From: Chitinophaga silvisoli
GTDB taxonomy: Bacteria > Bacteroidota > Bacteroidia > Chitinophagales > Chitinophagaceae
NCBI RefSeq assembly: GCF_003412465.1
Contig: NZ_QTJV01000009.1
Span: forward strand, 62,001-126,000
Length of the DNA stretch: 64,000 nucleotides
Direction of reading: 5' to 3'
In this document: piece by piece, positions 35,688 to 44,499 of the stretch
Layout of the letters: every line of letters starts with the position of its first letter
How positions within the stretch are numbered: position 1 is the stretch's first letter
Made by a program: the position numbers and the translations under genes
Notes under the pieces: model-generated
What the model saw: only the letters and a program-made list of their open reading frames with translations
Databases searched by the model: none
What the model was told of the DNA's origin: nothing

Positions 35688-35822
35688 GGACTGTAACATG
35701 GCCAATTATGCATTGAACTGTAACATGGCCCTTCATGTATTGAATAGTACCATCGCCCATTATGTATTGAACAGTACCATCGCCCATTATGCATTGGACC
35801 TTAACATCGCCCATCATGCACA
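35688..35822. repeat. Minisatellite: five 27-bp tandem repeats
   Basis: Units start at 35688, 35715, 35742, 35769 and 35796, each with the core ACATGGCCCATTATGTATT or ACCATCGCCCATTATGCATT. Units 3 and 4 differ at only two or three positions. The period is a multiple of three, so two minus-strand frames show 9-residue repeats (HNGRWYYSI or IMGDGTVQY), but no start or family supports a protein. It ends 5 bp before the GH43 stop, between convergent genes. Confidence 0.85.
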
Positions 35823-35827
35823 GCTGA

Positions 35828-38332
35828 CTAGTTTTCCACCCTGCAATTGAGCAATCCTGTTCCTGTATCTGTTGATATGATGAAATTGTCAAAGGTCGTA
35901 TTAGCCGCATGTACCCGCAGGCCAGCCTTACCACTGATGAAAGGATTCGGGTCCGTGTATTCAATGACGGGAGTAAGCATATCATTCAGGTAGATCTTTA
36001 TATCCGCACCATTGATCACTGCCCTGAGTTTGTAAGTTTGTCCGGCCGTCAGCGCCTGACTTTTGTAAGCAAGTGTCGTCCAGTTAAAGTTTTCCTTTCC
36101 AAACACAATTCCACCCGCCTCTATACCTGCATAATATCCCTGCTGGTAGTCAGAACTGGTAGCAGTAGACTGCCCAAACTGCTCCGCAGCAGGGTTGCGG
36201 GAACGGAAGATCAAACCACCATTACCGGCAGAAGGACATGTCAGGTCTGCTTCTACAGAATAATCCGTCCAGCCTGTATTGCCCATGGTTCTTTTTCCAA
36301 ATCCATTGATGCCGGCTTTGGCGGAAGCTACTGCCCATGGACCGTTGTCATAGTTCCATAATGCGGAGAAACTACCTGCATCGAAATTGTCAGCACCACT
36401 GGGAGTGATCGTGCTACCTGTTTCGAATTTCAATGTAGCAAAATCAAATTCACCTTCTACGGTTTCCAGGCGAATGGTATGATTGCCGGCGGGAAGGGCC
36501 AGGTTCTTTAAGACAGCTGTACGCCATGCCGTCCAGGCACCCGTAGCAGGAATGGCTATGACCCCTGATACATCGGCACCATCACAGTATACGCGCAGTT
36601 TGCAGGAGGTGTAAGTAGTGGCATATCTCAGACCCAGGTGATAGGGTCCCGTTGCCTGAACGTTTACATTGTAATTGTACCATTCGCCGGTTTGGTTCCA
36701 GCCTATATTCTCTCCGCCTTCTTCACAATCACGAATGTCCACATTGTCTGAACGATATTTGCCTCCGGTATTACCAGCAGAAAGGTCGTGGTAGCCAACT
36801 CCTTCCCCACCCTCATTGTAATGCACGGCAGGGAGCGTACCGGGAACAGGTTTATAAAAACTGAAGACACCACTGCCATTCACCTTATTGCTAAAAGCTG
36901 TATAGCCAAAATCGGCATGATCGCTATAGGTGGTGACACCAATTTTACCGCCACTGGTAATGTTTGCAGTACGCGTAGATTTCAGCATACCATCTACATA
37001 AATCCTGAAAGTAGTGCCTTCTTTTTCTATCCTGATCACATGCCATTTCTGGTAATCATACCCTGGAGGCAGGGCGATGGCATTTACACCGATGGAGGTA
37101 CCATTTACCTTGATATCTGTTTCCAGTGTGTTGTCATAACTACTGAGCAATGCAGTGCCGTAAGTGTTTTCATCGATGTAGGAAAACACTGCGCCGAAGC
37201 GGGCGGCATTGGACCCCCTCCCCATTTCTTTCATATTGAATTCTGCCGTGTAATTTGCTGCACTGGCAGTGGTATTGATTTGCTTATACCAGGTAGTGGT
37301 CGTCTTCGTATCCTGCCACATTAATTCCTGGTTGTAGATGCCCCAGGTGCCACCATTGATATTGGTCCAGGTGCCACCGATGTCCGTCCGGTCAAAGCGG
37401 TCATAAAAGGTAGGCAATGCAGGTGAGGGTTGTACCCAGTTTGTAGGGCCGTACACCTGGATCCTATCACCATTAAAGCCCATTGGGTCGATATTCAGCT
37501 TCCGGTTAGGGCCTACGATACTACTTTGACCAAGCAGGTTATGATAGGTGATGTACCAGCTGTCGAGGTCAGGACCGATAAAGGAACTGCTATGCCCCAG
37601 GCCAAAGAAAGTGCCTTCGGTATTGAGCAGGATGGGATTGTTGGCCGCCGCGGTGTAGCTACCTAAAGGAGTGCCTGCAGTAGCATAGTTCACCCGGTAG
37701 CCCTTACTGAATACATGGTTGCCGGTGTAAGTGAGGTAGTATACCCCATTGCGTTTGAACAAGGTAGAGCCTTCGGTCCAGCCATTGAGATTGGCTCCAC
37801 TAAGCGTTGTAGCAGATCCGAGCACGAGAGGACTGCTCATCGCAGCCCCTTGTATGCCACTGCCACCGGCGTTCGTGAAATACATAGCGGCATTGTCATC
37901 AATGAAGACCGAACCATCGATAGAATGCCCCAGGTTGCCGGTCTGCAAAGAGAAAGGGCCTGTAGGACTATCGGCGGACAATACATAATGCCCATTACCT
38001 GCCGGTGAGGTATACATGTAAAAAGTGCCGTTCCAGTAGATGACTTCAGGCGCATAGGCACCTTTGGAAATCGTGACGGATGCAGGCACCGCCAGCCCTT
38101 CGTAGGTCCAGGTGGCCAGGTCCCAGCTGCTCCAGCATTTTACACCACTCTGATCATCGCGGGTACTACAGTACAGGTAGAACTTACCCCTGAATTTAAA
38201 AATGTAAGGATCTCCGATACCATATTCTCCCCATTCGTCAGAAAGGGTGCGTGGATTAGTAAGCTGGCAAAATGTTTGAAAGGAACAACACAGGAAAAAA
38301 ATCAATAAAGGGATTTTGAGGGAATTGATCAT
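35828..38332 (-). CDS. Secreted multidomain glycoside hydrolase family 43 enzyme
   Basis: An 834-residue protein with a signal peptide (residues 1-22). The GH43 five-blade propeller covers about 25-320 with all three acids in place: GIGDPYIFKF (Asp41, base), HSIDGSVFIDD (pKa-tuning Asp) and GWTEGSTLFKR (Glu, acid). A LamG/concanavalin-like domain follows at about 325-490 (FYDRFDRTDIGGTW), then a CBM6-like domain at about 500-640 (YNEGGEGVGYHD, NIGWNQTGEWYNY, GNHTIRLETVEG), and a final DUF1080-like jelly roll (about 655-825, DNFDAGSFSALWNYDNG). Such enzymes cleave arabinan, xylan or galactan side chains. It is not beside a SusC/D pair. A minisatellite abuts its 3' end. Confidence 0.9.
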   Translation of the reverse strand: MINSLKIPLLIFFLCCSFQTFCQLTNPRTLSDEWGEYGIGDPYIFKFRGKFYLYCSTRDDQSGVKCWSSWDLATWTYEGLAVPASVTISKGAYAPEVIYWNGTFYMYTSPAGNGHYVLSADSPTGPFSLQTGNLGHSIDGSVFIDDNAAMYFTNAGGSGIQGAAMSSPLVLGSATTLSGANLNGWTEGSTLFKRNGVYYLTYTGNHVFSKGYRVNYATAGTPLGSYTAAANNPILLNTEGTFFGLGHSSSFIGPDLDSWYITYHNLLGQSSIVGPNRKLNIDPMGFNGDRIQVYGPTNWVQPSPALPTFYDRFDRTDIGGTWTNINGGTWGIYNQELMWQDTKTTTTWYKQINTTASAANYTAEFNMKEMGRGSNAARFGAVFSYIDENTYGTALLSSYDNTLETDIKVNGTSIGVNAIALPPGYDYQKWHVIRIEKEGTTFRIYVDGMLKSTRTANITSGGKIGVTTYSDHADFGYTAFSNKVNGSGVFSFYKPVPGTLPAVHYNEGGEGVGYHDLSAGNTGGKYRSDNVDIRDCEEGGENIGWNQTGEWYNYNVNVQATGPYHLGLRYATTYTSCKLRVYCDGADVSGVIAIPATGAWTAWRTAVLKNLALPAGNHTIRLETVEGEFDFATLKFETGSTITPSGADNFDAGSFSALWNYDNGPWAVASAKAGINGFGKRTMGNTGWTDYSVEADLTCPSAGNGGLIFRSRNPAAEQFGQSTATSSDYQQGYYAGIEAGGIVFGKENFNWTTLAYKSQALTAGQTYKLRAVINGADIKIYLNDMLTPVIEYTDPNPFISGKAGLRVHAANTTFDNFIISTDTGTGLLNCRVEN

Positions 38333-38403
38333 AAAATATAGGATTTATACTAATTTATGGAATTTCAATCACCCTGCATCTTTATTATTCTAAACGGAAA
38401 TTC

Positions 38404-39438
38404 ATGAGAAAAACCTTGCTTATCACAACCCTGCTTTATTGCAGCCATTCACTTGTTGCCCAGGACTTTACCGCTATTTACAATGCAGATTCTTCCCTAA
38501 CCGGTTTTAAGAACGCCCAATCAGGAGTCGTTCTCGCCCCACAATTTGTACAGGTAGGCGGCAATAAATTCCAGGATGTCGTTGCTGTTATGACAGAGGA
38601 GAAAGCGGGTAACTGGCATGGTTACTATTTGTTCCGTTCAATGAAAAAAGCAGGAACAGATAGCTTGTATATGTTTGACAATGCTTTTGATTGTGAGAAT
38701 GAGGGCTTCATCCGGTTTACAGACCATAAAACTGATAAGACAGGGGTCTTAAACCGTGAAGGAAAGGTGGTAGTGCCGGCGAAGTATAATTATGTTTCCA
38801 TGGTTACAAATGGCGTTTTAGTGGCGTTGCAGGGCGCGAAAAAGGAACCTGACGGGGAGCATTATTTTTATAGCGGAGGAAAGGTTTCGCTGATAGATAC
38901 CAGCAATCAGGTATTGGTAGAAGAATTTAAAGAGGTACCGCACCTGAACATGTATTCCCTGCAAATAACTGACCAACCGGCTACAGATACAACGCGGGTA
39001 AGTTATAAGGGTGTGAACGGGCTATACTATACGATACAGGTGTTTAATAAAGAGTTTAGTCAGTGGCTGCGCAGGGATCTGCTGCCGGGGCTGACAAAGG
39101 AAAAAATGATAACGCATTCATTTCCGGAAATCTCTTATTGGGACGAAGCAAAGGGATGGGTGTTTGAGGATAGGGAGAAGTTTGTAGAGAAGCATTGGGA
39201 TTATATACAGGCTATGTTCAGGCAAGTAGAGGATTTTACTTTCATGACGGAAGGGCTTAACCCTTATATTTTTGAGGGGCCTCGTTATAATCAGTATATA
39301 AACAATTGTTTCCAGGCGAAAGAGTGGCGATATCCGCTGATCAGTGTTTTTATCGGGAACAGTAATGAAAAGGGTAGCCTGGATTTTTTAAGAACGGATG
39401 AGGGGTATAGGCTGATTGGGCTGGGCTTTGAGAAATAA
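38404..39438 (+). CDS. Exported WG-repeat-like protein
   Basis: A 344-residue protein with a signal peptide (residues 1-19, ending SLVAQ). The first 170 residues contain WG-like units (SGVVLAPQFVQV, TGVLNREGKVVVPAKYNYVSM, GKVSLIDTSNQVLVEEFKEV) in which a short strand is followed by PxxY or PxF. The second half is less clear and rich in aromatic residues (WDEAKGWVFEDREKFVEKHWDYI). Function unknown. It is divergent from the GH43 gene and lies 41 bp before the S41 peptidase gene on the same strand, so co-expression with the peptidase is possible. Confidence 0.65.
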   Translation: MRKTLLITTLLYCSHSLVAQDFTAIYNADSSLTGFKNAQSGVVLAPQFVQVGGNKFQDVVAVMTEEKAGNWHGYYLFRSMKKAGTDSLYMFDNAFDCENEGFIRFTDHKTDKTGVLNREGKVVVPAKYNYVSMVTNGVLVALQGAKKEPDGEHYFYSGGKVSLIDTSNQVLVEEFKEVPHLNMYSLQITDQPATDTTRVSYKGVNGLYYTIQVFNKEFSQWLRRDLLPGLTKEKMITHSFPEISYWDEAKGWVFEDREKFVEKHWDYIQAMFRQVEDFTFMTEGLNPYIFEGPRYNQYINNCFQAKEWRYPLISVFIGNSNEKGSLDFLRTDEGYRLIGLGFEK

Positions 39439-39479
39439 TAATTTTAGTTATATTAGTACCCTCACCCATATTAGAGAGT

Positions 39480-41708
39480 ATGAAACACCTGTTATTGGTG
39501 CTAACTGTATTGTTAACCAGTTCAACCCGGGCCCAGCAAATATTTAATGGAGATTTTGAAAATGGTACCAGCGGATGGACCTTAAATTATGATGTATCAG
39601 CCGTCAAAGACTTTATTCCCATACAGGATAGTATTGTGGTACATGGCGGCAGGTATGCAATGCAGCTTGCATGCAAAACTCCTAACAACAATTTCAACAG
39701 CTTCAATTTCACAATTCCTGATTTGTATAAAGGGAATAAGATCACCCTGCGGGGTTATATTAAAACAGACCATGTAGATAAAGGCTCTGCTGGGTTGTAT
39801 ATGGAACTCTATGAAGCGAAGGACAGGATCTTTGCAAGTGATTATATGCCGGAAGCCCATATAACAGGGACTAAGGACTGGACGCAGGTGACGATCAGTT
39901 TGCCTTATGATGCGAATAGGGTGAATACCATAACCCTTGGCTGCTACCTCGTGGATACAGGTAAAATCTGGATAGATGACCTGGAAGTGCTGGTGGATGA
40001 TCTGCCGCTGAGCAAGGCGCAGACAGCTACAAGACAGCCTCTTAAGATGCTTTCAGATACCTTATTCAGACATGGTTCCGGCATCCGGGATATGCAGCTC
40101 ACTCCACAGCAGTTGACCAATTTATCCTATGCCGGGCAGTTCTGGGCCTTTTTGAAATACCACCATCCTGCTATTGCAAGGGGCGACTTTAACTGGGATG
40201 CTGAATTATTCCGCTTATTGCCGGGTGTATTAGCAGCGAAAAATAACAAAGCCCTCAGTGCTTCGCTTGAGGCATTCCTCGATAAATTGCCGACACCTGA
40301 CAGCTGTAAGACCTGCAAAGCAATCGCGGCAAAAAAATATCTATACCGCCCGGATTATGGGACCCTGCTGAATGGGAAAGTCTTAGGTACTACCCTGACA
40401 AAAAAACTGGAATACATCCGGGACAACCGTAACATACAGCCGAATTATTATGTCACACTAGGACCGGAAAGTAATCCCGATTTTAGCCATGAAAATGGGT
40501 ATGCGGACATGCCTTTTCCGGATGCCGGCTACAGGCTGCTTTCCTTATTCAGGTATTGGGGCATTATCAACTATTTCTATCCTTACCGGGATATAATCGG
40601 GGAAGACTGGACACTGGTACTGGGCAGTTCATTGCCTGATTTTGTACATGCAAAAAATGAAATGGAATATTCCCTGGCAGTTTTAAAAATAATAGGTAGG
40701 ATCCACGATACGCACGCAAATATCTATGATGGCAATAGCGCCATTGATTCATTCAGGGGCAGGTATGCAGCGCCATTTAAAGCCATTTTTGCAGAAGGCA
40801 AACTGCTGATTACTGATTTGCATACGGATACGCTGGATGTAAAAGAAAAATTGGCCCTGGGTGATATTATTGAGAAAATAGATGATGTACCAGTGGATAC
40901 ATTAATAAAAAAATACCTGCCCTATTCTCCTGCTTCGAATTATGATGTAGTACTGCGCAACCTGCCCGGAATGCACCTTTTAAGAAGTAACAAAACCAGG
41001 ATCAAGCTCACCATAAACAGGCATGGGCAGCGATTTGATTATGCTGTTCCAATGGTAGATCTCAATAAAGGCAGAAGGAATACGAAACAGGAGCAATACA
41101 AGCCGTATACAGTGCTCGACAATAATATTGGACTTGTATACCCGGGAAAATATAGCAATGAGATGCTGCCTGACATCAGGAAGGCATTTTGGGGGGTGAA
41201 AGGGATGATTATAGATATGCGTTGCTATCCGTCGGATTTCATGCCCTATACATTTGGGAATTATATCAAGGAAGAGAAAAGCCCGTTTGCAAAGTTCTCA
41301 ATGGGCACAGTAGAATATCCGGGGGCTTTCCGGTATTTCCCGGATGATGAAGAAAACGGCGGATTAAAGGATAGCCTGTTTAAGGGGCCGGTAGTTGTGA
41401 TCGTTAACTCATCTACACAAAGTCAGGCGGAGTATACCACCATGGCATTCCAAAGTTCAGCCAATGTAAAGGTCTTAGGTAGTACTACGGCCGGGGCAGA
41501 TGGTGATGTTTCTTATATTGATCTGCCGGGAGGCATACATACTTTGATAACCGGATTAGGGGTATTTTATCCTGATAATAAACCGACACAGCGTGTGGGA
41601 GTATGCATAGATTATCCTTTATATCCCTCGATAAAAGGCTTACGTGAAGGGAGGGATGAGTTGATGGAAAAGGCAATAGAGATGATTGAAAAAAGAAAAA
41701 CCAGATAA
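39480..41708 (+). CDS. Secreted S41-family peptidase
   Basis: A 742-residue protein with a signal peptide (residues 1-18). A beta-sandwich, carbohydrate-binding-like domain covers about 20-170 (FNGDFENGTSGWTLNYD). A helical part follows (LSYAGQFWAFLKYHHP, which is typical of this S41 subgroup), then a PDZ-like region (about 440-520, LALGDIIEKIDDVPVDTLI) and the S41 domain (about 540-720). The catalytic serine is in VNSSTQSQAEYTTMAF near residue 645, with LGSTTAGADGDVS after it. It cleaves C-terminal peptide ends in the periplasm or outside. The substrate is unknown. Confidence 0.88.
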   Translation: MKHLLLVLTVLLTSSTRAQQIFNGDFENGTSGWTLNYDVSAVKDFIPIQDSIVVHGGRYAMQLACKTPNNNFNSFNFTIPDLYKGNKITLRGYIKTDHVDKGSAGLYMELYEAKDRIFASDYMPEAHITGTKDWTQVTISLPYDANRVNTITLGCYLVDTGKIWIDDLEVLVDDLPLSKAQTATRQPLKMLSDTLFRHGSGIRDMQLTPQQLTNLSYAGQFWAFLKYHHPAIARGDFNWDAELFRLLPGVLAAKNNKALSASLEAFLDKLPTPDSCKTCKAIAAKKYLYRPDYGTLLNGKVLGTTLTKKLEYIRDNRNIQPNYYVTLGPESNPDFSHENGYADMPFPDAGYRLLSLFRYWGIINYFYPYRDIIGEDWTLVLGSSLPDFVHAKNEMEYSLAVLKIIGRIHDTHANIYDGNSAIDSFRGRYAAPFKAIFAEGKLLITDLHTDTLDVKEKLALGDIIEKIDDVPVDTLIKKYLPYSPASNYDVVLRNLPGMHLLRSNKTRIKLTINRHGQRFDYAVPMVDLNKGRRNTKQEQYKPYTVLDNNIGLVYPGKYSNEMLPDIRKAFWGVKGMIIDMRCYPSDFMPYTFGNYIKEEKSPFAKFSMGTVEYPGAFRYFPDDEENGGLKDSLFKGPVVVIVNSSTQSQAEYTTMAFQSSANVKVLGSTTAGADGDVSYIDLPGGIHTLITGLGVFYPDNKPTQRVGVCIDYPLYPSIKGLREGRDELMEKAIEMIEKRKTR

Positions 41709-41734
41709 TTGCTTATTTAAAGACCATTCACCGA

Positions 41735-42226
41735 TCACTGATCATACGCATCTCCATAATTTTCAAAACTATCTTCCAGCCAGAACCACCTACCGCCTCT
41801 GGCGGCATATAGCCGTTCTAACAACTCTGTAAAACTTTTAGCCACCACGACCTGCTCTCCCGGCAATCCATGCCTGTCCCAGAAACTATCGTAGCAACGC
41901 CCCTGCCTGTCTACCCCAATGTCGATCGTGATATACTGGGTATTTCCATCCTCAGCAATGATATACCAGTAATGGCTGACATCATCAGGTGCTTCCTCTC
42001 CTACTATTACCGGGTTGGCCCGCTGGAAGCCGGGTAACCCGACTATGCGGATGGAATAGTCAGTAGCCGGGAAGAACCGGATAGCACTATAATGTTCCAG
42101 GTAATACTTCAGATCATCTGGTAATGGAAAGTCCAGTTTGATAGGCTGCTGCAGGCGTGACACGATACAATCCGGGTCATGCTCAATCTGTGTAATTATA
42201 TCCAGGTAGTGACCGTACAACATCAT
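41735..42226 (-). CDS. SMI1/KNR4 (SUKH)-like protein
   Basis: A 163-residue acidic soluble protein. The order of a helix with LPDDLKYYLEHY, a strand (IRIVGLPGFQRANPVIVG), then HYWYIIAEDGNTQYITIDI and a Trp-Phe-rich end (KSFTELLERLYAARG, WFWLEDSF) fits the SUKH superfamily, which includes many immunity proteins of polymorphic toxin systems. No toxin gene is directly beside it, so an orphan immunity or a housekeeping role are both possible. It converges on the S41 peptidase gene with a 26-bp gap. Confidence 0.65.
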   Translation of the reverse strand: MMLYGHYLDIITQIEHDPDCIVSRLQQPIKLDFPLPDDLKYYLEHYSAIRFFPATDYSIRIVGLPGFQRANPVIVGEEAPDDVSHYWYIIAEDGNTQYITIDIGVDRQGRCYDSFWDRHGLPGEQVVVAKSFTELLERLYAARGGRWFWLEDSFENYGDAYDQ

Positions 42227-42505
42227 CTTCAGAATTTGCGGGCTTATGAAAAATAGTATGCGTAATCACCTGCATGCAGGCCCTTGTCTAAATCGAGGTC
42301 AGTAGTGATAACGAAACCTATTTCCACGAAAAAATGGCTAAAATACGATATTCCGGCCACCAGGGAGCCTATTTATGCTGGAATAGATCTTTTGCCGTAA
42401 TTTTGCCCCCTGCCTTGTTTGGCGGCAAAGCAGGTAAATTTGAAGATTGTACCAGGTCAGTCTGCCGGACGAGGCAATGGACACTACCCAAATTATTAAA
42501 GAAAA

Positions 42506-43105
42506 ATGAAAACTGGATTTTCGGGAGTATTGCAGGAAAACCTGCTATTCTGGAACATGTGGAATATAGCGTATGCATACGACCTGCTGGAGAAAAACCA
42601 CGAAGGTTATGAAGCGCATTTTGAACTGCTGCAGGAGATGTGGGAGTACTGCTGGGCGGCAGTAGCAGAGAGGCGTGTAGACAAGGATGCGTTTAATGAG
42701 GTATTTGGCAGGACTTACCCGGCGGAATTTAATGATGAAGGAGAGTTTATCAACCCAAGGAATATACTGCATGAGACGTATGATGATATGCGGGAGGATG
42801 TATTAAGTGAGTTTTGCATTACCCTGCTGGTCATTGCGTTTAGCAATATTTATGATGGGGTGATGTCGGGCAGGAGATATGGTGCCCGCGCGGGAGAGTT
42901 GCCGATAGAAGTGATACATGGGATTGTGGCTTCTAATGGACCGGAATATGAGTTTTTGTCATTGCCGATTGTACAGAATGAACTGGCCGCACAGGCAAGC
43001 TTGCTGCGGGACCTGGGTCAGCCGCAGCAATATACCATTCAGGACAGGCATAAATACAGGGATCTGGCGGCTATGCAGTCGATGCGTTTTATTGAGCAGG
43101 GATGA
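42506..43105 (+). CDS. Hypothetical soluble protein
   Basis: A 199-residue, acidic and mainly helical protein (LENLLFWNMWNIAYAYDLLEKN-type helices, WEYCWAAVAERRVDKDAFNEVF, SEFCITLLVIAFSNIYDGVMSG). No signal peptide. It lies near a SUKH-like gene and could belong to the same immunity-type patch, but I do not recognise the family. A TAATTTTG box at 42398-42405 may be its promoter. The last eight codons with the stop are duplicated directly downstream (43082-43131). The gap from 42227 to 42505 otherwise holds nothing I can name. Confidence 0.6.
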   Translation: MKTGFSGVLQENLLFWNMWNIAYAYDLLEKNHEGYEAHFELLQEMWEYCWAAVAERRVDKDAFNEVFGRTYPAEFNDEGEFINPRNILHETYDDMREDVLSEFCITLLVIAFSNIYDGVMSGRRYGARAGELPIEVIHGIVASNGPEYEFLSLPIVQNELAAQASLLRDLGQPQQYTIQDRHKYRDLAAMQSMRFIEQG

Positions 43106-43131
43106 TATGCGTTTTATTAAGCAGGGATAAT
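43082..43131 (+). repeat. 25-bp tandem duplication of a gene's last codons and stop
   Basis: ATGCGTTTTATTGAGCAGGG plus ATGAT (43082-43106) is repeated with two G-to-A changes at 43107-43131. Copy 1 encodes the tail MRFIEQG and stop of the 199-residue protein; copy 2 would encode MRFIKQG and stop. Copy 2 also contains the stop codon of the convergent VOC gene. Confidence 0.85.
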
Positions 43132-43752
43132 CAGTTGCCCATTTTCATAGAACACTTCCAATGGGAATTTAGCAGCGGGAATATTGGTAGGGAACCAGTT
43201 CCTGTTTACCTCAGCAAAAATTAATAATCCATTGTCATCTCCTATTGCTGCAAATTTCTCCATCGGGGGCTGTTTGGCAAAATATTCCAATCCTAATTTT
43301 GAAGTATAGTCAGGAACATTGTCTACAGCGATGCCTATCTCACTGATGCATTCTATAGCGGCAATGGTGAAAGGAGAATCACTGCTATTGGGTAAGTCAT
43401 GGCGGGCGATCAGTTCCAACAGGTTGCCATTATTATCTGTGAAGTATACAGCGTTTGCATTCCAGAGTTTAAATTCGGCAATATTACTTTCGTCGGTTAC
43501 AGGCAGCAGAGGAGCTTTATCACTGAGCCAGCTGATGGCTTCGGGTAACTGGTTTTGCGGGATGTTGAAGGCGAAATGGTAGATGGGAGAAGGGATGATG
43601 TTGTTTGCTGTAAAAGTGAGGATGCTGCTGCCGGCATGCAGGCTGATGCTGGTAGCTGTTTGATGAGATGTTTTGAAACCGAGAGTCTGGGTGTAAAAAA
43701 GAATGGTCTGGGAGAGGTTGTTTGTGAGGAGTTTTATTTCTTTTATCTTCAT
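43117..43752 (-). CDS. VOC-superfamily (glyoxalase/bleomycin-resistance-like) protein
   Basis: A 211-residue protein with a full VOC unit at residues 1-120 (MKIKEIKLLTNNLSQTILFY, TLGF, NAVYFTDNNGNLLELIAR) and a second, partial unit after it (ISEIGIAVDNVPDYTSKLGL ... GLLIFAEVNRNWFP). Metal ligands cannot be assigned with certainty; the Glu in LLELIAR is a usual ligand. It may bind or isomerise a small hydrophobic molecule. Its last codons lie within a tandem duplication that belongs to the convergent gene. The 260 bp upstream hold only small palindromes (CTGCTTAAGCAG at 43824). Confidence 0.8.
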   Translation of the reverse strand: MKIKEIKLLTNNLSQTILFYTQTLGFKTSHQTATSISLHAGSSILTFTANNIIPSPIYHFAFNIPQNQLPEAISWLSDKAPLLPVTDESNIAEFKLWNANAVYFTDNNGNLLELIARHDLPNSSDSPFTIAAIECISEIGIAVDNVPDYTSKLGLEYFAKQPPMEKFAAIGDDNGLLIFAEVNRNWFPTNIPAAKFPLEVFYENGQLIIPA

Positions 43753-44013
43753 GATTAGTAAACTTTGAAATTATTATAAGTTAACATCTAAACTTTTACC
43801 GCCAACTTTTTTGACAGAAAATTCTGCTTAAGCAGGAAGCTCCTGCCGTCGTATGTCAACAAGCCCAAATTGATATAATCAGCTGGTTTTGTAATTCCCA
43901 GGTTCTTATATGCTGCTTAAAAAACTGCTTGTCTAACTTTTGCAAAGTTACTCTATCCGGATATAAAAACACACAATACAGTTTCATTGCCAACTGATAT
44001 GGTTAAATCAGGT

Positions 44014-44214
44014 TCATATATCTTTCGGGGAAGAATTGTCTTGTTGAAATTGTTGCTTAAAATTCCATAATGCCATCACTAATAAGATGAAGAAACCAGT
44101 AATGAATAAGCACGCACTCTTCCATATTTCTTTCACTTTAATTGAAACGCTTTCCAGGAATAGATGCATGTAAAAGCAGATTCCATAGTTTACCAGTCGC
44201 TTTCCGTTTAACAT
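44014..44214 (-). CDS. Possible small membrane protein downstream of tRNA-Lys
   Basis: A frame of 66 codons from a Met at 44214 (or 51 codons from 44169) has one clear membrane segment (SACLFITGFFILLVMALWNF) flanked by Lys and a polar tail. The same frame is open upstream through the tRNA and terminator, but that part is not protein-coding. No family recognised and no obvious promoter after the tRNA terminator. Confidence 0.35.
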   Translation of the reverse strand: MLNGKRLVNYGICFYMHLFLESVSIKVKEIWKSACLFITGFFILLVMALWNFKQQFQQDNSSPKDI

Positions 44215-44240
44215 AGAAAGCCCAATATATCGCCAACAAC

Positions 44241-44278
44241 AAAAAAGCCGCTTCAATCTTTCGATTAAAGCGGCTTTT
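44241..44278 (-). terminator. Intrinsic terminator of tRNA-Lys
   Basis: On the minus strand AAAAGCCGCTTTAATC pairs with GATTGAAGCGGCTTTT (one G-U or mismatch) around a 4-nt GAAA-type loop, followed by TTTTTT. It lies 12 nt after the tRNA 3' end. Confidence 0.9.
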
Positions 44279-44289
44279 AAAATTTCCTG

Positions 44290-44362
44290 TGATCCCGTTG
44301 GGACTCGAACCCAAGACCCATACATTAAAAGTGTATTGCTCTACCAACTGAGCTACGGAATC
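44290..44362 (-). tRNA. tRNA-Lys (anticodon TTT)
   Basis: A complete 73-nt cloverleaf on the minus strand: acceptor GATTCCG / CGGGATC with one G-T pair and discriminator A, D arm GCTCAGTTGGTAGAGC, anticodon stem ATACA / TGTAT with loop CTTTTAA (anticodon TTT), and T arm TTGGG TTCGAGT CCCAA. CCA is not encoded. Confidence 0.97.
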
Positions 44363-44499
44363 TGACCACGTTTTCTCTCAAACGGAGCGCGAAGATAAGA
44401 AAATATTTATTTCCACCAAATAAGTTTTATTATTTTTGATTTTACGCGACTCTTTTTTATGTTAGCCATCCTCATTACCACTACTCAATCCATTGATAA

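Noticed and set aside
35688..35822. Possible small CRISPR array
   Set aside because: The 27-bp units are joined head to tail without unique spacers, and no cas gene is in the window.
42334..42612. A 92-codon plus-strand frame before the 199-residue gene
   Set aside because: It overlaps the better frame by 107 bp, has no domain or composition sign of a protein, and starts in a likely promoter region.
43824..43846. Overlapping palindromes CTGCTTAAGCAG and GCAGGA-AGC-TCCTGC as a regulatory switch
   Set aside because: Both are short, and no nearby promoter, leader frame or T-run gives them a role.
44014..44325. A 103-codon minus-strand protein
   Set aside because: Its first third lies in the tRNA-Lys and its terminator. 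Only the part from 44214 could be a real small protein, listed at low confidence.
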